Positions 1 through 7,708 of a stretch of 34,921 nt of DNA are shown here, one piece after another. The notes beneath the pieces are model-generated. The model did not search any database and was not told the DNA's origin. It worked only from the letters and a program-made list of their open reading frames with translations. This DNA is from Vibrio sp. 05-20-BW147. GTDB lineage: Bacteria > Pseudomonadota > Gammaproteobacteria > Enterobacterales > Vibrionaceae. The stretch lies in contig NZ_SZTO01000026.1 in the NCBI RefSeq assembly GCF_013369385.1, positions 1-34,921 on the forward strand, given 5' to 3'. Made by a program: the position numbers and the translations under genes. Within the stretch, counting starts at the first letter, position 1. The number at the start of each line of letters is the position of its first letter.

Positions 1-134
1 TTTTTTGAAGCTTTCGCTTCGGCTCAATGAATACTGAATAAATTGACTGTGCCGATACTTAGTATCGTTTTGGTCACTCAGTTCATTGATAAATCTTTTG
101 GATTATCATCAACGAGTGCCCACACAGATTGATA
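1..134 (-). other. 16S rRNA leader of an rRNA operon that leaves the window on the left
   Basis: Read on the minus strand, this stretch follows two rrn-type promoters and a boxB/boxA pair and should run straight into 16S rRNA just outside the window. It contains small hairpins: GAAGC-GAAA-GCTTC at 7-20 and a CGATAC/GTATCG dyad at 53-67. These fit the structured spacer that RNase III processes together with the far side of 16S. The mature 16S start is not present. The identification rests on the promoters and boxA, which are specific to rRNA operons. Confidence 0.8.
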
Positions 135-154
135 GGTTTATATTGTTAAAGAGC
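135..154 (-). promoter_or_regulatory. rrn boxA antitermination site
   Basis: The minus strand reads GCTCTTTAACAATATAAACC. This contains the enterobacterial and Vibrio rRNA boxA core (GCTCTTTAACA), which binds NusB-NusE (S10) to build the rRNA antitermination complex. It lies downstream of both promoters and upstream of 16S, where it is expected. Confidence 0.88.
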
Positions 155-163
155 TTGCTTTTC

Positions 164-177
164 GAGAAGTTTTTCTC
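164..177 (-). promoter_or_regulatory. rrn boxB-like hairpin
   Basis: The minus strand reads GAGAA-AAAC-TTCTC, a 5-bp stem with a 4-nt loop, placed 9 nt before boxA. This is the usual boxB-boxA order of rRNA leaders. Confidence 0.7.
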
Positions 178-192
178 TCAAAGCGGAGGTGC

Positions 193-220
193 ATTCTAGC
201 GAGTTAATTTGAAGAGTCAA
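193..220 (-). promoter_or_regulatory. rrn P2 promoter
   Basis: The minus strand has -35 TTGACT, a 16-bp spacer and -10 TAGAAT, followed by a GC-containing discriminator (GCACCTCCGC). It is the promoter nearer to the rRNA genes. Confidence 0.82.
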
Positions 221-308
221 ACACTTTTTCAAATTTATTTTCTCAGAAGCTTTTGCCTCACCCGACCTTGCTGAAGCCTTACGCTGTCTGCCGTGTCGGT
301 GGATGCGC

Positions 309-336
309 ATTATAGGGAAGGCAGTTTCATTGGCAA
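309..336 (-). promoter_or_regulatory. rrn P1 promoter with GC-rich discriminator
   Basis: The minus strand has -35 TTGCCA, a 16-bp spacer and a perfect -10 TATAAT. GCGC directly follows the -10, as expected for a stringently controlled (ppGpp/DksA) rRNA promoter. An A/T-rich stretch just upstream of the -35 (343-360) could be an UP element. The rest of the gap to fre (337-459) holds only a weak dyad at 397-427 (CGCAAAAG/CTTTTGCG) without a U-run, perhaps a poor terminator for fre. Confidence 0.87.
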
Positions 337-459
337 CCCCTAATTTGAAAAAAAGTCACCAAAAGCGTTTGTTTGATTACAAAGCCAACAATGTGGCGCA
401 AAAGAGAGCAAAACACCCCCTTTTGCGACTAATAAGATGGGGTAAATGATAGGACAAAC

Positions 460-1173
460 TTAAATAAAGGCGTATGCATCAGCAAACATTCTTTCACGCT
501 TAGCTTGTTTTTGCTGTGTAAATTGCTCTCTTGCTAAGCCAGCCATCTCAAATCGACCTGCGATGTAAATATCGTAGTTTTCCAAACTACTGAAATCCTC
601 GTGGATGGCTTGTAATACGTTACCCACTTTGCCCTGCCAATTCGCAGGAGACTCTTCCACGACGGGAATAAAATGCACATTCGCATTTTGGCTGGCAATC
701 AAAGCCAACTCTTCGCTCGCGTAAAGTTGTGAATAATCTCTAGCGCCCCAGTAAAGATAAATTGAGTTTGGCTTATTCTGCGCGATACAGTGATCGAGAA
801 TAGAACGTACATAACTAAAACCCGTTCCACCAGCAATGAGTAACATCGGTCTTTCGCTCTCTTCGCGGATCCACGCATCGCCATGTGGTGCATCGATATC
901 AATATAGCTATCGTTATCCAATGCATTCTGCATCACCTCCACCACTTCAAGAGCATAAGCATTATGTTCGGCCGCACCGATATGTAACTCTAACTCCCCT
1001 GCGTAACGACAAGGGCTACTGGCAATGGAAAATGGACGCTTGTCTTTCTCACCCATCACCACCATGAGATATTGACCTGCTTTAAAGGAGACTGGGTTTT
1101 CAGGATGCAATAGGATCTGGTAAGTGTTGCTGGCTAGTGGCTTAATCGACTTTACTTTACATTGAATTGTCAT
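460..1173 (-). CDS. fre: NAD(P)H-flavin reductase (Fre/LuxG family)
   Basis: This 237-residue protein is a ferredoxin-NADP reductase-fold enzyme that uses NAD(P)H to reduce free flavins. The flavin-binding motif RPFSIASSP is at residues 46-54, the nucleotide-binding motif GGTGFSYVRSI at 115-125, and the family segment YWGARDYSQLY around 140-151. Length and motifs match E. coli Fre and Vibrio LuxG. The start is an ATG preceded by AGAGGAATACC. It is the last gene of a ubiD-ferredoxin-fre operon, only 14 nt after the ferredoxin stop. The partner suggests it may pass electrons from NAD(P)H to the ferredoxin, or deliver reduced FMN for UbiX/UbiD chemistry; both are inferences. Fre and LuxG cannot be separated by sequence reading alone, but no lux genes are nearby. 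Confidence 0.88.
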   Translation of the reverse strand: MTIQCKVKSIKPLASNTYQILLHPENPVSFKAGQYLMVVMGEKDKRPFSIASSPCRYAGELELHIGAAEHNAYALEVVEVMQNALDNDSYIDIDAPHGDAWIREESERPMLLIAGGTGFSYVRSILDHCIAQNKPNSIYLYWGARDYSQLYASEELALIASQNANVHFIPVVEESPANWQGKVGNVLQAIHEDFSSLENYDIYIAGRFEMAGLAREQFTQQKQAKRERMFADAYAFI

Positions 1174-1187
1174 GGTATTCCTCTGAC

Positions 1188-1460
1188 TTACTCTTCGGCG
1201 AAGGTAAGTTCTAAATTACTTTCTGTATAGGCCAGACAAGGAAATATCCAGCCTTGTCGTTGTTCTTGTTCAGTTAATAGTGGCTCTAGTTGATAACGAA
1301 TCTCTCCAGAGACTTTTCGGCACATGCACATGGCACATGAACCCATTTGGCAACGGTTTGGAAACGCAATGTTATTGTTGAGCGCAGCGTCCAAAACCGT
1401 TTCACCTTCTCTAACGACAAAAGAGATATCCATAGGAAGAAGGCGTACCATATGGCTCAT
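1188..1460 (-). CDS. plant-type 2Fe-2S ferredoxin
   Basis: A small electron carrier of about 90 residues. The cluster ligands fit C-x4-C-x2-C-x29-C: the loop reads CQMGSCAMC and is followed by a late Cys in WIFPCLAY. The frame is open a further seven codons upstream (to 1481), but the ATG chosen here overlaps the ubiD stop as ATGA, a classic coupling arrangement; a second ATG lies 9 nt further in. An extra Cys lies two residues after the third ligand. The gene sits between ubiD and fre, so a short electron-transfer chain with the reductase is plausible. It is much smaller than fused oxygenase reductases, and its true redox partner is unknown. Confidence 0.85.
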   Translation of the reverse strand: MSHMVRLLPMDISFVVREGETVLDAALNNNIAFPNRCQMGSCAMCMCRKVSGEIRYQLEPLLTEQEQRQGWIFPCLAYTESNLELTFAEE

Positions 1461-3310
1461 AGAATACCGAACTCCTGCCAAAGCGCATCGACTTTAGCCA
1501 CAAGTTTAGGATCTTTTTTAATCGGTTTTCCCCATTCTCTCGTGATTTCTTCAGGGTACTTATTGGTGGCATCAAAAACCAATTTAGCGCTACAACTCTC
1601 ACTACCGTCTATCTTCAACGTATCGCGTGCTGGATCCATCCGCGTAGTGATCGCCCAGATGATGTCATGCCAATCATCGGCTTTGACATCGTCATCACAC
1701 ACCACGATAAATTTATTGCGCTGTTTGACGCTCCCGACTTGCCATAAGCTTTCTACCACTTCTTTGCATTGCCCTGCATTGGTTTTATTGATTTTAACAA
1801 CTATAAACTGACCACTCGCAACCGCTGGCACATAGATATCTGATATTAGAGGATGGACCGCTTTAAGTGCATTCACATCGATACCAATCTGCGATGCAAA
1901 CTCTGTGGACGCCGTCGCCCCTTGCAATGCTAGCTCCGCCTCCCATTTTATGGTGGCATCTAGGCCCATCTTTGAACCTAACCCAGCCACAGGTGAGGCA
2001 AAATCGAGAGAATCTATCGGCGTGCTCTCAATAAATAGAGAGTCAAGTATTGGGTTCATATTTTCCGTCATCGCCTTAACGACATCATCCCAATCACGCG
2101 CATTCACTGATTCATCACACACCACTACATACTTGGTGTACATGAACTGACGTAAAAAAGACCAAACGCCCATCATCACGCGTTTCGCATGGCCTGGGTA
2201 TTGCTTTTTCATCGTCACGACTGCCATTCGGTAAGAGCACCCTTCCGGTGGCAGATAGAAATCTTCTATTTCAGGGAACTGCTTTTGCAAGATTGGCACG
2301 AAAACTTCATTGAGGGCCACCCCTAATACCGCGGGTTCATCTGGTGGGCGACCGGTGTAAGTACTATGATAGATAGGCTCTTTACGCATCGTAATATGCG
2401 TGATGGTAAAAACGTGGTGCTTTTCCTTTTCATTGTAATAGCCAGTATGGTCACCATAAGGCCCCTCATCGGCATACTCGTTCGGGTCGATATAGCCTTC
2501 GAGCACAATCTCTGCACTCGCGGGGATTTCGAGATCATTGCTGACGGACTTGACCACTTCGGTTTTACTCCCACGCAAGAGACCTGCAAAAGCATATTCC
2601 GAAAGTGTATCTGGTACTGGTGTCACCGCCCCTAGAATCGTGGCAGGATCCGCACCGAATGCAACCGACACAGGAAAAGGTTTTCCGGGGTACTTTTCCA
2701 TCCAGTCACGTAAATCCAAAGCCCCACCTCGGTGTGCTAGCCAGCGCATGATGATTTTGTTTTTTGCGATTTTCTGTTGACGGTAGATCCCCAAATTTTG
2801 GCGCTTCTTGTGGGGACCTCTCGTAATGGTTAATCCCCAAGTTAGCAGTGGCGCAACATCATCTTGCCAGCAGCTCATCACGGGGATCTTGTCCAGATCA
2901 ACCTCTTCACCTTGCCAAACCACTTCTTGGCATGCGGCTTTGCGTAAACGCTTCACAGGCATGTTTAAAACTTGTTTGAACACTGGCAACTTATCTAAAG
3001 CGTCTTTAAAACCTTTAGGTGGCTCAGGCTCTTTGAGATAAGCAAGCCACTGACCCACCTCACGCAGTTCTTTAACTTGTTCTCTTCCCATCCCCATCGC
3101 AACGCGCTCAGCGGTACCAAATAAGTTTGTCAACACTGGGATATCGTAACCAATTGGGTTTTCGAACAGTAAAGCCGGACCACCCGCTCGTAGTGTTCGG
3201 TCACTGATCTCGGTCATTTCATAGGCGGGATCAACGGGGTGAGTAATGCGCTTTAATTGCCCTTTCTTCTCTAGGTGATTGAGGAAGTCGCGTAAATCCT
3301 TAAAACTCAT
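1457..3310 (-). CDS. ubiD: 3-polyprenyl-4-hydroxybenzoate decarboxylase UbiD, long form
   Basis: The protein decarboxylates polyprenyl-4-hydroxybenzoate in ubiquinone synthesis using prenylated FMN made by UbiX. It is 617 residues against about 497 for E. coli. The N-terminal and central parts match the family, including the conserved segment EGPYGDHTGYY at about 282-292. The extra length is a degenerate second copy of the C-terminal part. Residues 345-456 (FPEIEDFYLP, YVVVCDESVNARDWDD, SKMGLDATIKW) resemble 486-595 (HPLISDIYVP, FIVVCDDDVKADDWHD, VFDATNKYPEE). The second copy keeps the normal UbiD end REWGKPIKKDP. The start ATG has GAAGG just upstream. It is the first gene of an operon with ferredoxin and fre. 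Confidence 0.93.
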   Translation of the reverse strand: MSFKDLRDFLNHLEKKGQLKRITHPVDPAYEMTEISDRTLRAGGPALLFENPIGYDIPVLTNLFGTAERVAMGMGREQVKELREVGQWLAYLKEPEPPKGFKDALDKLPVFKQVLNMPVKRLRKAACQEVVWQGEEVDLDKIPVMSCWQDDVAPLLTWGLTITRGPHKKRQNLGIYRQQKIAKNKIIMRWLAHRGGALDLRDWMEKYPGKPFPVSVAFGADPATILGAVTPVPDTLSEYAFAGLLRGSKTEVVKSVSNDLEIPASAEIVLEGYIDPNEYADEGPYGDHTGYYNEKEKHHVFTITHITMRKEPIYHSTYTGRPPDEPAVLGVALNEVFVPILQKQFPEIEDFYLPPEGCSYRMAVVTMKKQYPGHAKRVMMGVWSFLRQFMYTKYVVVCDESVNARDWDDVVKAMTENMNPILDSLFIESTPIDSLDFASPVAGLGSKMGLDATIKWEAELALQGATASTEFASQIGIDVNALKAVHPLISDIYVPAVASGQFIVVKINKTNAGQCKEVVESLWQVGSVKQRNKFIVVCDDDVKADDWHDIIWAITTRMDPARDTLKIDGSESCSAKLVFDATNKYPEEITREWGKPIKKDPKLVAKVDALWQEFGIL

Positions 3311-3402
3311 AGGCCTTCTACATGAAGTGGGGAAACTTGAGGCAGTATAACAAAACGCATTTCGATAGGATCCGCTAATTTTGTGAGGCTATTTTGCAAC
3401 TT

Positions 3403-4395
3403 TTATTTTAAAGCTTGTGCGATGAGATGACGCTTAACCGGGTAGCCACCCGATAATACCTCTTGCAACCATCCCTCATGGCCTTGTTTACTGAGCTCTT
3501 TCGCCACCAGCACAGCATCATCAGGCAGAACCATTCTCGTAATAAGAAACTGCTTCACGTCTTGGGAGAGCGGATGTTTACTTGCCAGCGCCTGAATCGC
3601 TTGTTCTTTCAGGCTTGGATTCAACGCTGCCGCCATCACTTGTTGCAACGCCTGTTCATCTCCCATAGATGCCAAACGTGTTAACTCTGCTTGGCTGTTG
3701 TGATCCGCTTTCATCCGCCACAATAGATGATACACATCTGGACGCTCGCTCACTTGAGCAAAACGCACGACGACGGCGGAAGAAGGTAACCAAGTGGTGA
3801 TGGGCTTATCGACTAATTGATTCACTAATCGATCTAACGCTTCTGGCGATAAACTGTCCAACTCTTTGAGTAGCAAAGATTCGCGCAATTGAACTTGATG
3901 AGTAGAGCCTGAGAGCCACGTCTGCAAATCAAGCTTTCCTTGCTCCGCTAATAAAATGAACTCCAACGTGGATTGGTCTTGTTTCCAACGCTTGATAAGT
4001 CGACTGGCAATGGCAGGATAGTTAAACGCAGGGACAGTAAACTCGTAACCATCCCCTTTTTCAACCACTTGGTAAGCTGGTGTTTGCTTGATTTGTGACT
4101 CGACAAAAAGCGCCATCCGAGGCGTTAAGATCACTTGATTTTTCTCAAGCTTATCGAGCAAGACATAACGCACCACTTCTTGTTGAGGGAGTGCTAATCG
4201 TTCTAAAGAAAACTTCAGCTCATTTGTTTTGTCGCGAAGTGCATAATCCAAAAGTTCAGAGACTTTGCTCTCGACTTGTTGATCTTGAAGCCACTGCTGC
4301 ACCGTGTCGGCTGGCACTTCCTTCGCCAACGCAATCTGCGGCATCCAAGACAGTGATAAAGAGAGGAGTAGCGACGACAACAATCCATGTTGCAT
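3403..4395 (-). CDS. exported hypothetical protein, alpha-helical
   Basis: I do not recognise this 330-residue protein. It begins with a clear Sec signal peptide: a hydrophobic run at residues 4-18 and an IALA-KE cleavage site after residue 24, so the mature protein should be periplasmic. No lipobox Cys is present. The mature part is almost all predicted helix, and its C-terminal half has short helical pairs (ELTRLASMGDEQALQQVMAAAL, then SLKEQAIQALASKHP) that resemble HEAT-like repeats. The ATG follows AACAGGAGGTTAAT, a strong ribosome binding site. It lies 92 nt upstream of ubiD on the same strand and downstream of the rho terminator, so it may have its own promoter or share the ubiD transcript. 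Confidence 0.75.
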   Translation of the reverse strand: MQHGLLSSLLLSLSLSWMPQIALAKEVPADTVQQWLQDQQVESKVSELLDYALRDKTNELKFSLERLALPQQEVVRYVLLDKLEKNQVILTPRMALFVESQIKQTPAYQVVEKGDGYEFTVPAFNYPAIASRLIKRWKQDQSTLEFILLAEQGKLDLQTWLSGSTHQVQLRESLLLKELDSLSPEALDRLVNQLVDKPITTWLPSSAVVVRFAQVSERPDVYHLLWRMKADHNSQAELTRLASMGDEQALQQVMAAALNPSLKEQAIQALASKHPLSQDVKQFLITRMVLPDDAVLVAKELSKQGHEGWLQEVLSGGYPVKRHLIAQALK

Positions 4396-4457
4396 ATTAA
4401 CCTCCTGTTAACATTCAAATCCACTCTGAACAGTTATTCAGCTAAATGCAAACAAAA

Positions 4458-4480
4458 ACGCCACTCGAAGTGAGTGGCGT
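4458..4480 (-). terminator. intrinsic terminator after rho
   Basis: A perfect 9-bp stem ACGCCACTC/GAGTGGCGT with a 5-nt loop is followed on the minus strand by TTTTGTTTG. It is 18 nt past the rho stop. The T-run on the plus side is also fair, but no plus-strand gene ends here. Confidence 0.85.
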
Positions 4481-4498
4481 TTTCTTAAAGTCAGTCTT

Positions 4499-5758
4499 TT
4501 ATTGACGGCGCATTGCGTCAAAAAATTCATCGTTGGTTTTCGTCATCGCAAGCTTATCGATGAGGAATTCCATCGCGTCTGTTTCGCCCATAGGATGAAC
4601 AATCTTACGCAGAATCCACATTTTCTGTAGTTCATCTGGCTTCGTCAGCAACTCTTCACGACGAGTACCAGAGCGGTTGAAGTCAATCGCAGGGAATACA
4701 CGTTTTTCCGCGATCTTACGGTTCAAATGCAGTTCCATGTTACCGGTACCCTTGAACTCTTCGTAGATCACTTCGTCCATCTTAGAACCTGTGTCAACCA
4801 ACGCAGTCGCGATAATGGTTAAGCTACCGCCTTCCTCAACATTACGCGCCGCACCGAAGAAACGTTTTGGACGGTGCAGTGCGTTTGCGTCCACACCACC
4901 TGTCAGTACTTTACCTGATGAAGGGACAACGGTGTTGTATGCGCGAGCAAGACGAGTAATTGAGTCAAGTAGAATCACCACATCCTTCTTGTGCTCAACG
5001 AGACGCTTCGCTTTCTCGATAACCATTTCTGCAACTTGAACGTGGCGAGATGCTGGCTCATCAAAAGTAGAAGCAACCACTTCACCTTTCACTAGACGCT
5101 GCATCTCGGTCACTTCTTCTGGACGTTCATCAATCAGTAGTACCATCAACACACACTCTGGGTGGTTGTAAGTGATGCTCTGAGCGATGTTTTGTAGCAG
5201 CATGGTTTTACCCGCTTTTGGCGGAGCAACAATCAAACCACGTTGGCCTTTACCGATCGGCGATGCCAAATCCAATACACGTGCTGTGATGTCTTCTGTC
5301 GAACCATTACCACGCTCCATCACCATACGCTCATTCGCGTGCAGCGGCGTCAAGTTCTCAAATAGGATCTTGTTGCGAGCGTTGTCTGGTCTATCATCGT
5401 TAACCGTGTTGACTTTCAACAGTGCAAAGTAACGTTCGCCATCTTTAGGTGGGCGAATTTTCCCTGCAATCGAGTCACCAGTACGTAGGTTGAAACGACG
5501 AATTTGGCTTGGTGATACGTAGATATCGTCCGGACCAGCTAGGTACGAACTGTCTGCACTACGTAGGAAACCAAAACCGTCTTGCAGAATTTCCAGAACC
5601 CCATCGCCAAAGATGTCTTCGCCGCCTTTTGCGTGCGCTTTGAGGATTGCGAAGATAATGTCTTGTTTACGTAAACGCGCCAGGTTTTCCAGACCCAAGC
5701 TCTCACCGAGCTTGACTAAGTCTGATACCGGTTTGTTTTTCAATTCGGTAAGGTTCAT
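4499..5758 (-). CDS. rho: transcription termination factor Rho
   Basis: Hexameric RNA-dependent ATPase that ends transcription at Rho-dependent sites. The 419 residues are collinear with E. coli Rho (also 419). Features are the N-terminal helical domain, RNP1-like GFGFLRS at 61-67 in the cold-shock primary RNA site, Walker A PPKAGKT at 179-185, LLIDERPEEV, and the secondary-site loop GSGKVLTGG-type segment (SSGKVLTGGVDANAL). The frame is open eight codons further to a TTG, but the MNLTELKN start fits the family exactly. The 145-nt leader between the trxA terminator and this ATG is available for the Rho autoregulation known in E. coli. Confidence 0.98.
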   Translation of the reverse strand: MNLTELKNKPVSDLVKLGESLGLENLARLRKQDIIFAILKAHAKGGEDIFGDGVLEILQDGFGFLRSADSSYLAGPDDIYVSPSQIRRFNLRTGDSIAGKIRPPKDGERYFALLKVNTVNDDRPDNARNKILFENLTPLHANERMVMERGNGSTEDITARVLDLASPIGKGQRGLIVAPPKAGKTMLLQNIAQSITYNHPECVLMVLLIDERPEEVTEMQRLVKGEVVASTFDEPASRHVQVAEMVIEKAKRLVEHKKDVVILLDSITRLARAYNTVVPSSGKVLTGGVDANALHRPKRFFGAARNVEEGGSLTIIATALVDTGSKMDEVIYEEFKGTGNMELHLNRKIAEKRVFPAIDFNRSGTRREELLTKPDELQKMWILRKIVHPMGETDAMEFLIDKLAMTKTNDEFFDAMRRQ

Positions 5759-5812
5759 GGTGGTGGATTCTTGTTTAGTCAAAATAAGATCTGTTTTCTA
5801 GTTAAGATGGAT

Positions 5813-5832
5813 TTGGTCTCAGGATCGACCAA
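5813..5832 (-). other. hairpin in the rho leader
   Basis: On the minus strand TTGGTC-GATCCTGA-GACCAA forms a 6-bp perfect stem with an 8-nt loop, about 55 nt upstream of the rho ATG. It has no U-run, so it is not a terminator. A role in Rho autoregulation is possible but not shown. Confidence 0.4.
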
Positions 5833-5896
5833 GAAGAGAAGTTGTTTAATTAACGTGCGATAAATTAGCACTAAATAAAACTCTAGTCCAGAGTTT

Positions 5897-5938
5897 GAAA
5901 AAAACAAAACCGCGCATTTTGATATTGCACGGTTTTGT
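5897..5938 (-). terminator. intrinsic terminator after trxA
   Basis: A 13-bp stem ACAAAACCGTGCA/TGCGCGGTTTTGT (one non-Watson-Crick position) with a 9-nt loop is followed on the minus strand by a run of seven T (counting the T that closes the stem) and then C. It separates trxA from rho, so rho needs its own promoter within about 145 nt. Confidence 0.9.
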
Positions 5939-5955
5939 TATTAATCACTTATGGA

Positions 5956-6282
5956 TTATAGGTTCGCATCCAAAAACTCTTTCAATTGAGTTTTTGACAG
6001 TGCGCCCACTTTCGTTGCCGCTACACTGCCGTTTTTGAAAAGCAGCAGGGTTGGGATGCCACGAATACCAAACTTAGGTGGTGTGCCTGCGTTGTGGTCA
6101 ATATTCAGTTTGCCGATAGTGAGTTTGCCTTCGTACTCTTCTGCGATTTCGTCCAGGATTGGGGCAATCATCTTACAAGGACCACACCATTCTGCCCAAA
6201 AATCAACTAGTACTGGGCCTGCAGCGTTGATAACGTCGTTTTCGAAACCTTCGTCAGACAGCTGCAAAATCTTGTCACTCAT
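5956..6282 (-). CDS. trxA: thioredoxin 1
   Basis: Cytoplasmic dithiol reductant of 108 residues. It has the active site WCGPC at residues 32-36, the cis-proline segment GIRGIPTLLLF, and close similarity to E. coli TrxA along its whole length. The frame opens four codons earlier (MEWK), but the MSDKI start matches the family and is preceded by TGGAGTGGAAG. It is divergent from rhlB across about 110 bp and closed by its own terminator. Confidence 0.97.
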   Translation of the reverse strand: MSDKILQLSDEGFENDVINAAGPVLVDFWAEWCGPCKMIAPILDEIAEEYEGKLTIGKLNIDHNAGTPPKFGIRGIPTLLLFKNGSVAATKVGALSKTQLKEFLDANL

Positions 6283-6393
6283 CTTCCACTCCAATGTGTT
6301 TTTCGAAACTGGTTGGATGATAACCAGTAATTTGATGCTCTATTGGAATGTATTTGCTTTCTTAATGCAAGCTTTAGCTGATATTCTATAGCC

Positions 6394-7701
6394 ATGAAAA
6401 AGACGCATATCACAGAGCAAAAGTTCGCCGATTTGGGTTTAAATCCCCAAGTTGTTGAAGGATTGGAAAAAAAAGGGTTTGAGTTTTGTACCCCTATCCA
6501 AGCCTTGGCGTTGCCGGTACTGCTCTCCGGCCAAGACATCGCAGGCCAGGCCCAAACCGGGACTGGTAAAACGCTCGCGTTTCTTACTGCTACCTTTAAC
6601 CATTTGTTGACCACACCTGCACACGAAGGCCGTCAGCCAACCCAGCCACGTGCCATCATCATGGCGCCAACACGTGAGTTAGCGATTCAGATCTACAACG
6701 ATGCTGAGCCTCTAATCGCAAGTACTGGCATCAAAGCAGCCCTCGCTTACGGCGGTGAAAGCTATGATAAGCAGTTAGCCAAGCTACAAGGTGGCGTTGA
6801 CGTTCTGATCGGCACCACTGGTCGCATTATCGATTTTTACAAGCAGCGTGTGTTTAACCTCAATAACATTCAAGCGGTTGTGCTTGATGAAGCCGATCGC
6901 ATGTTCGATTTGGGTTTCATTAAAGACATTCGTTTCTTGTTCCGCCGTATGCCAGCACCACAAGAGCGTCTGAACATGTTGTTCTCGGCGACGCTTTCTT
7001 ACCGCGTGCAAGAATTGGCGTTTGAGCACATGCATAACCCAGAGCACGTTGTGGTTGAGCCTGAACAAAAAACTGGCCACCGTATTCAAGAAGAGCTGTT
7101 CTACCCTTCTAATGAAGACAAAATGGCGCTGCTACAAACACTGATTGAAGAAGAATGGCCAGATCGCGCGATTATTTTCGCTAACACTAAATATAAGTGT
7201 GAATCCATCTGGGCTCATCTTGCTGCCGATGGTCACCGCGTTGGCCTGCTCACTGGTGATGTTCCACAGAAGAAACGCGAAAAGATTCTTGAGCAATTTA
7301 CTCAAGGTTCTGTAGATCTCCTCGTGGCAACCGACGTGGCAGCTCGTGGCCTGCACATACCGCAAGTAACGCATGTCTTTAACTACGATTTACCTGATGA
7401 CTGTGAAGACTACGTTCACCGTATTGGCCGTACTGGCCGTGCTGGGGCAAGTGGCCACTCGATCAGCTTTGCTTGCGAAGATTACGCCATCAACTTGCCA
7501 GCAATTGAAGAATACATTGAGCACACCATTCCGGTCTCGGATTACGATTCAAGTGCCTTGATCCAAGATCTACCAGCGCCAGTCCGTACACCTTCTGCGC
7601 GCAATCAGCAGCGCCGCACGAACACTGGCGGTGCACGTTCAGGTGATCGTAAGTCAAACAACCGTCGTCCACGACAACCGCGTCAACACAAGGAAGCGTA
7701 A
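6394..7701 (+). CDS. rhlB: DEAD-box RNA helicase RhlB
   Basis: RNA-unwinding subunit of the RNase E degradosome, 435 residues (E. coli 421). Motifs in order are TPIQALAL (Q motif, 33-40), AQTGTGKT (Walker A, 53-60), PTREL (92-96), DEAD (165-168), SAT (198-200), ARGLHIP and HRIGRTGR. The last 35 residues are a basic, low-complexity Arg/Gln/Asn tail typical of RhlB RNA-binding ends. It lies divergently next to trxA and rho, as in other gammaproteobacteria, and gppA starts 7 nt after its stop, so the two should share a transcript. Confidence 0.96.
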
Positions 7702-7708
7702 ACCGTTT

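Noticed and set aside
397..427. Intrinsic terminator after fre
   Set aside because: The 8-bp CGCAAAAG/CTTTTGCG stem has a 15-nt loop and no U-run, too weak to call.
1347..1811. 154-codon plus-strand open frame across the ferredoxin and ubiD genes
   Set aside because: It is antisense to two well-supported genes, has no ribosome binding site and its translation shows no family-like sequence.
7631..7708. Longer N terminus for GppA starting inside rhlB
   Set aside because: The extra 26 residues are unlike the family; the ATG just after the rhlB stop gives the standard length.
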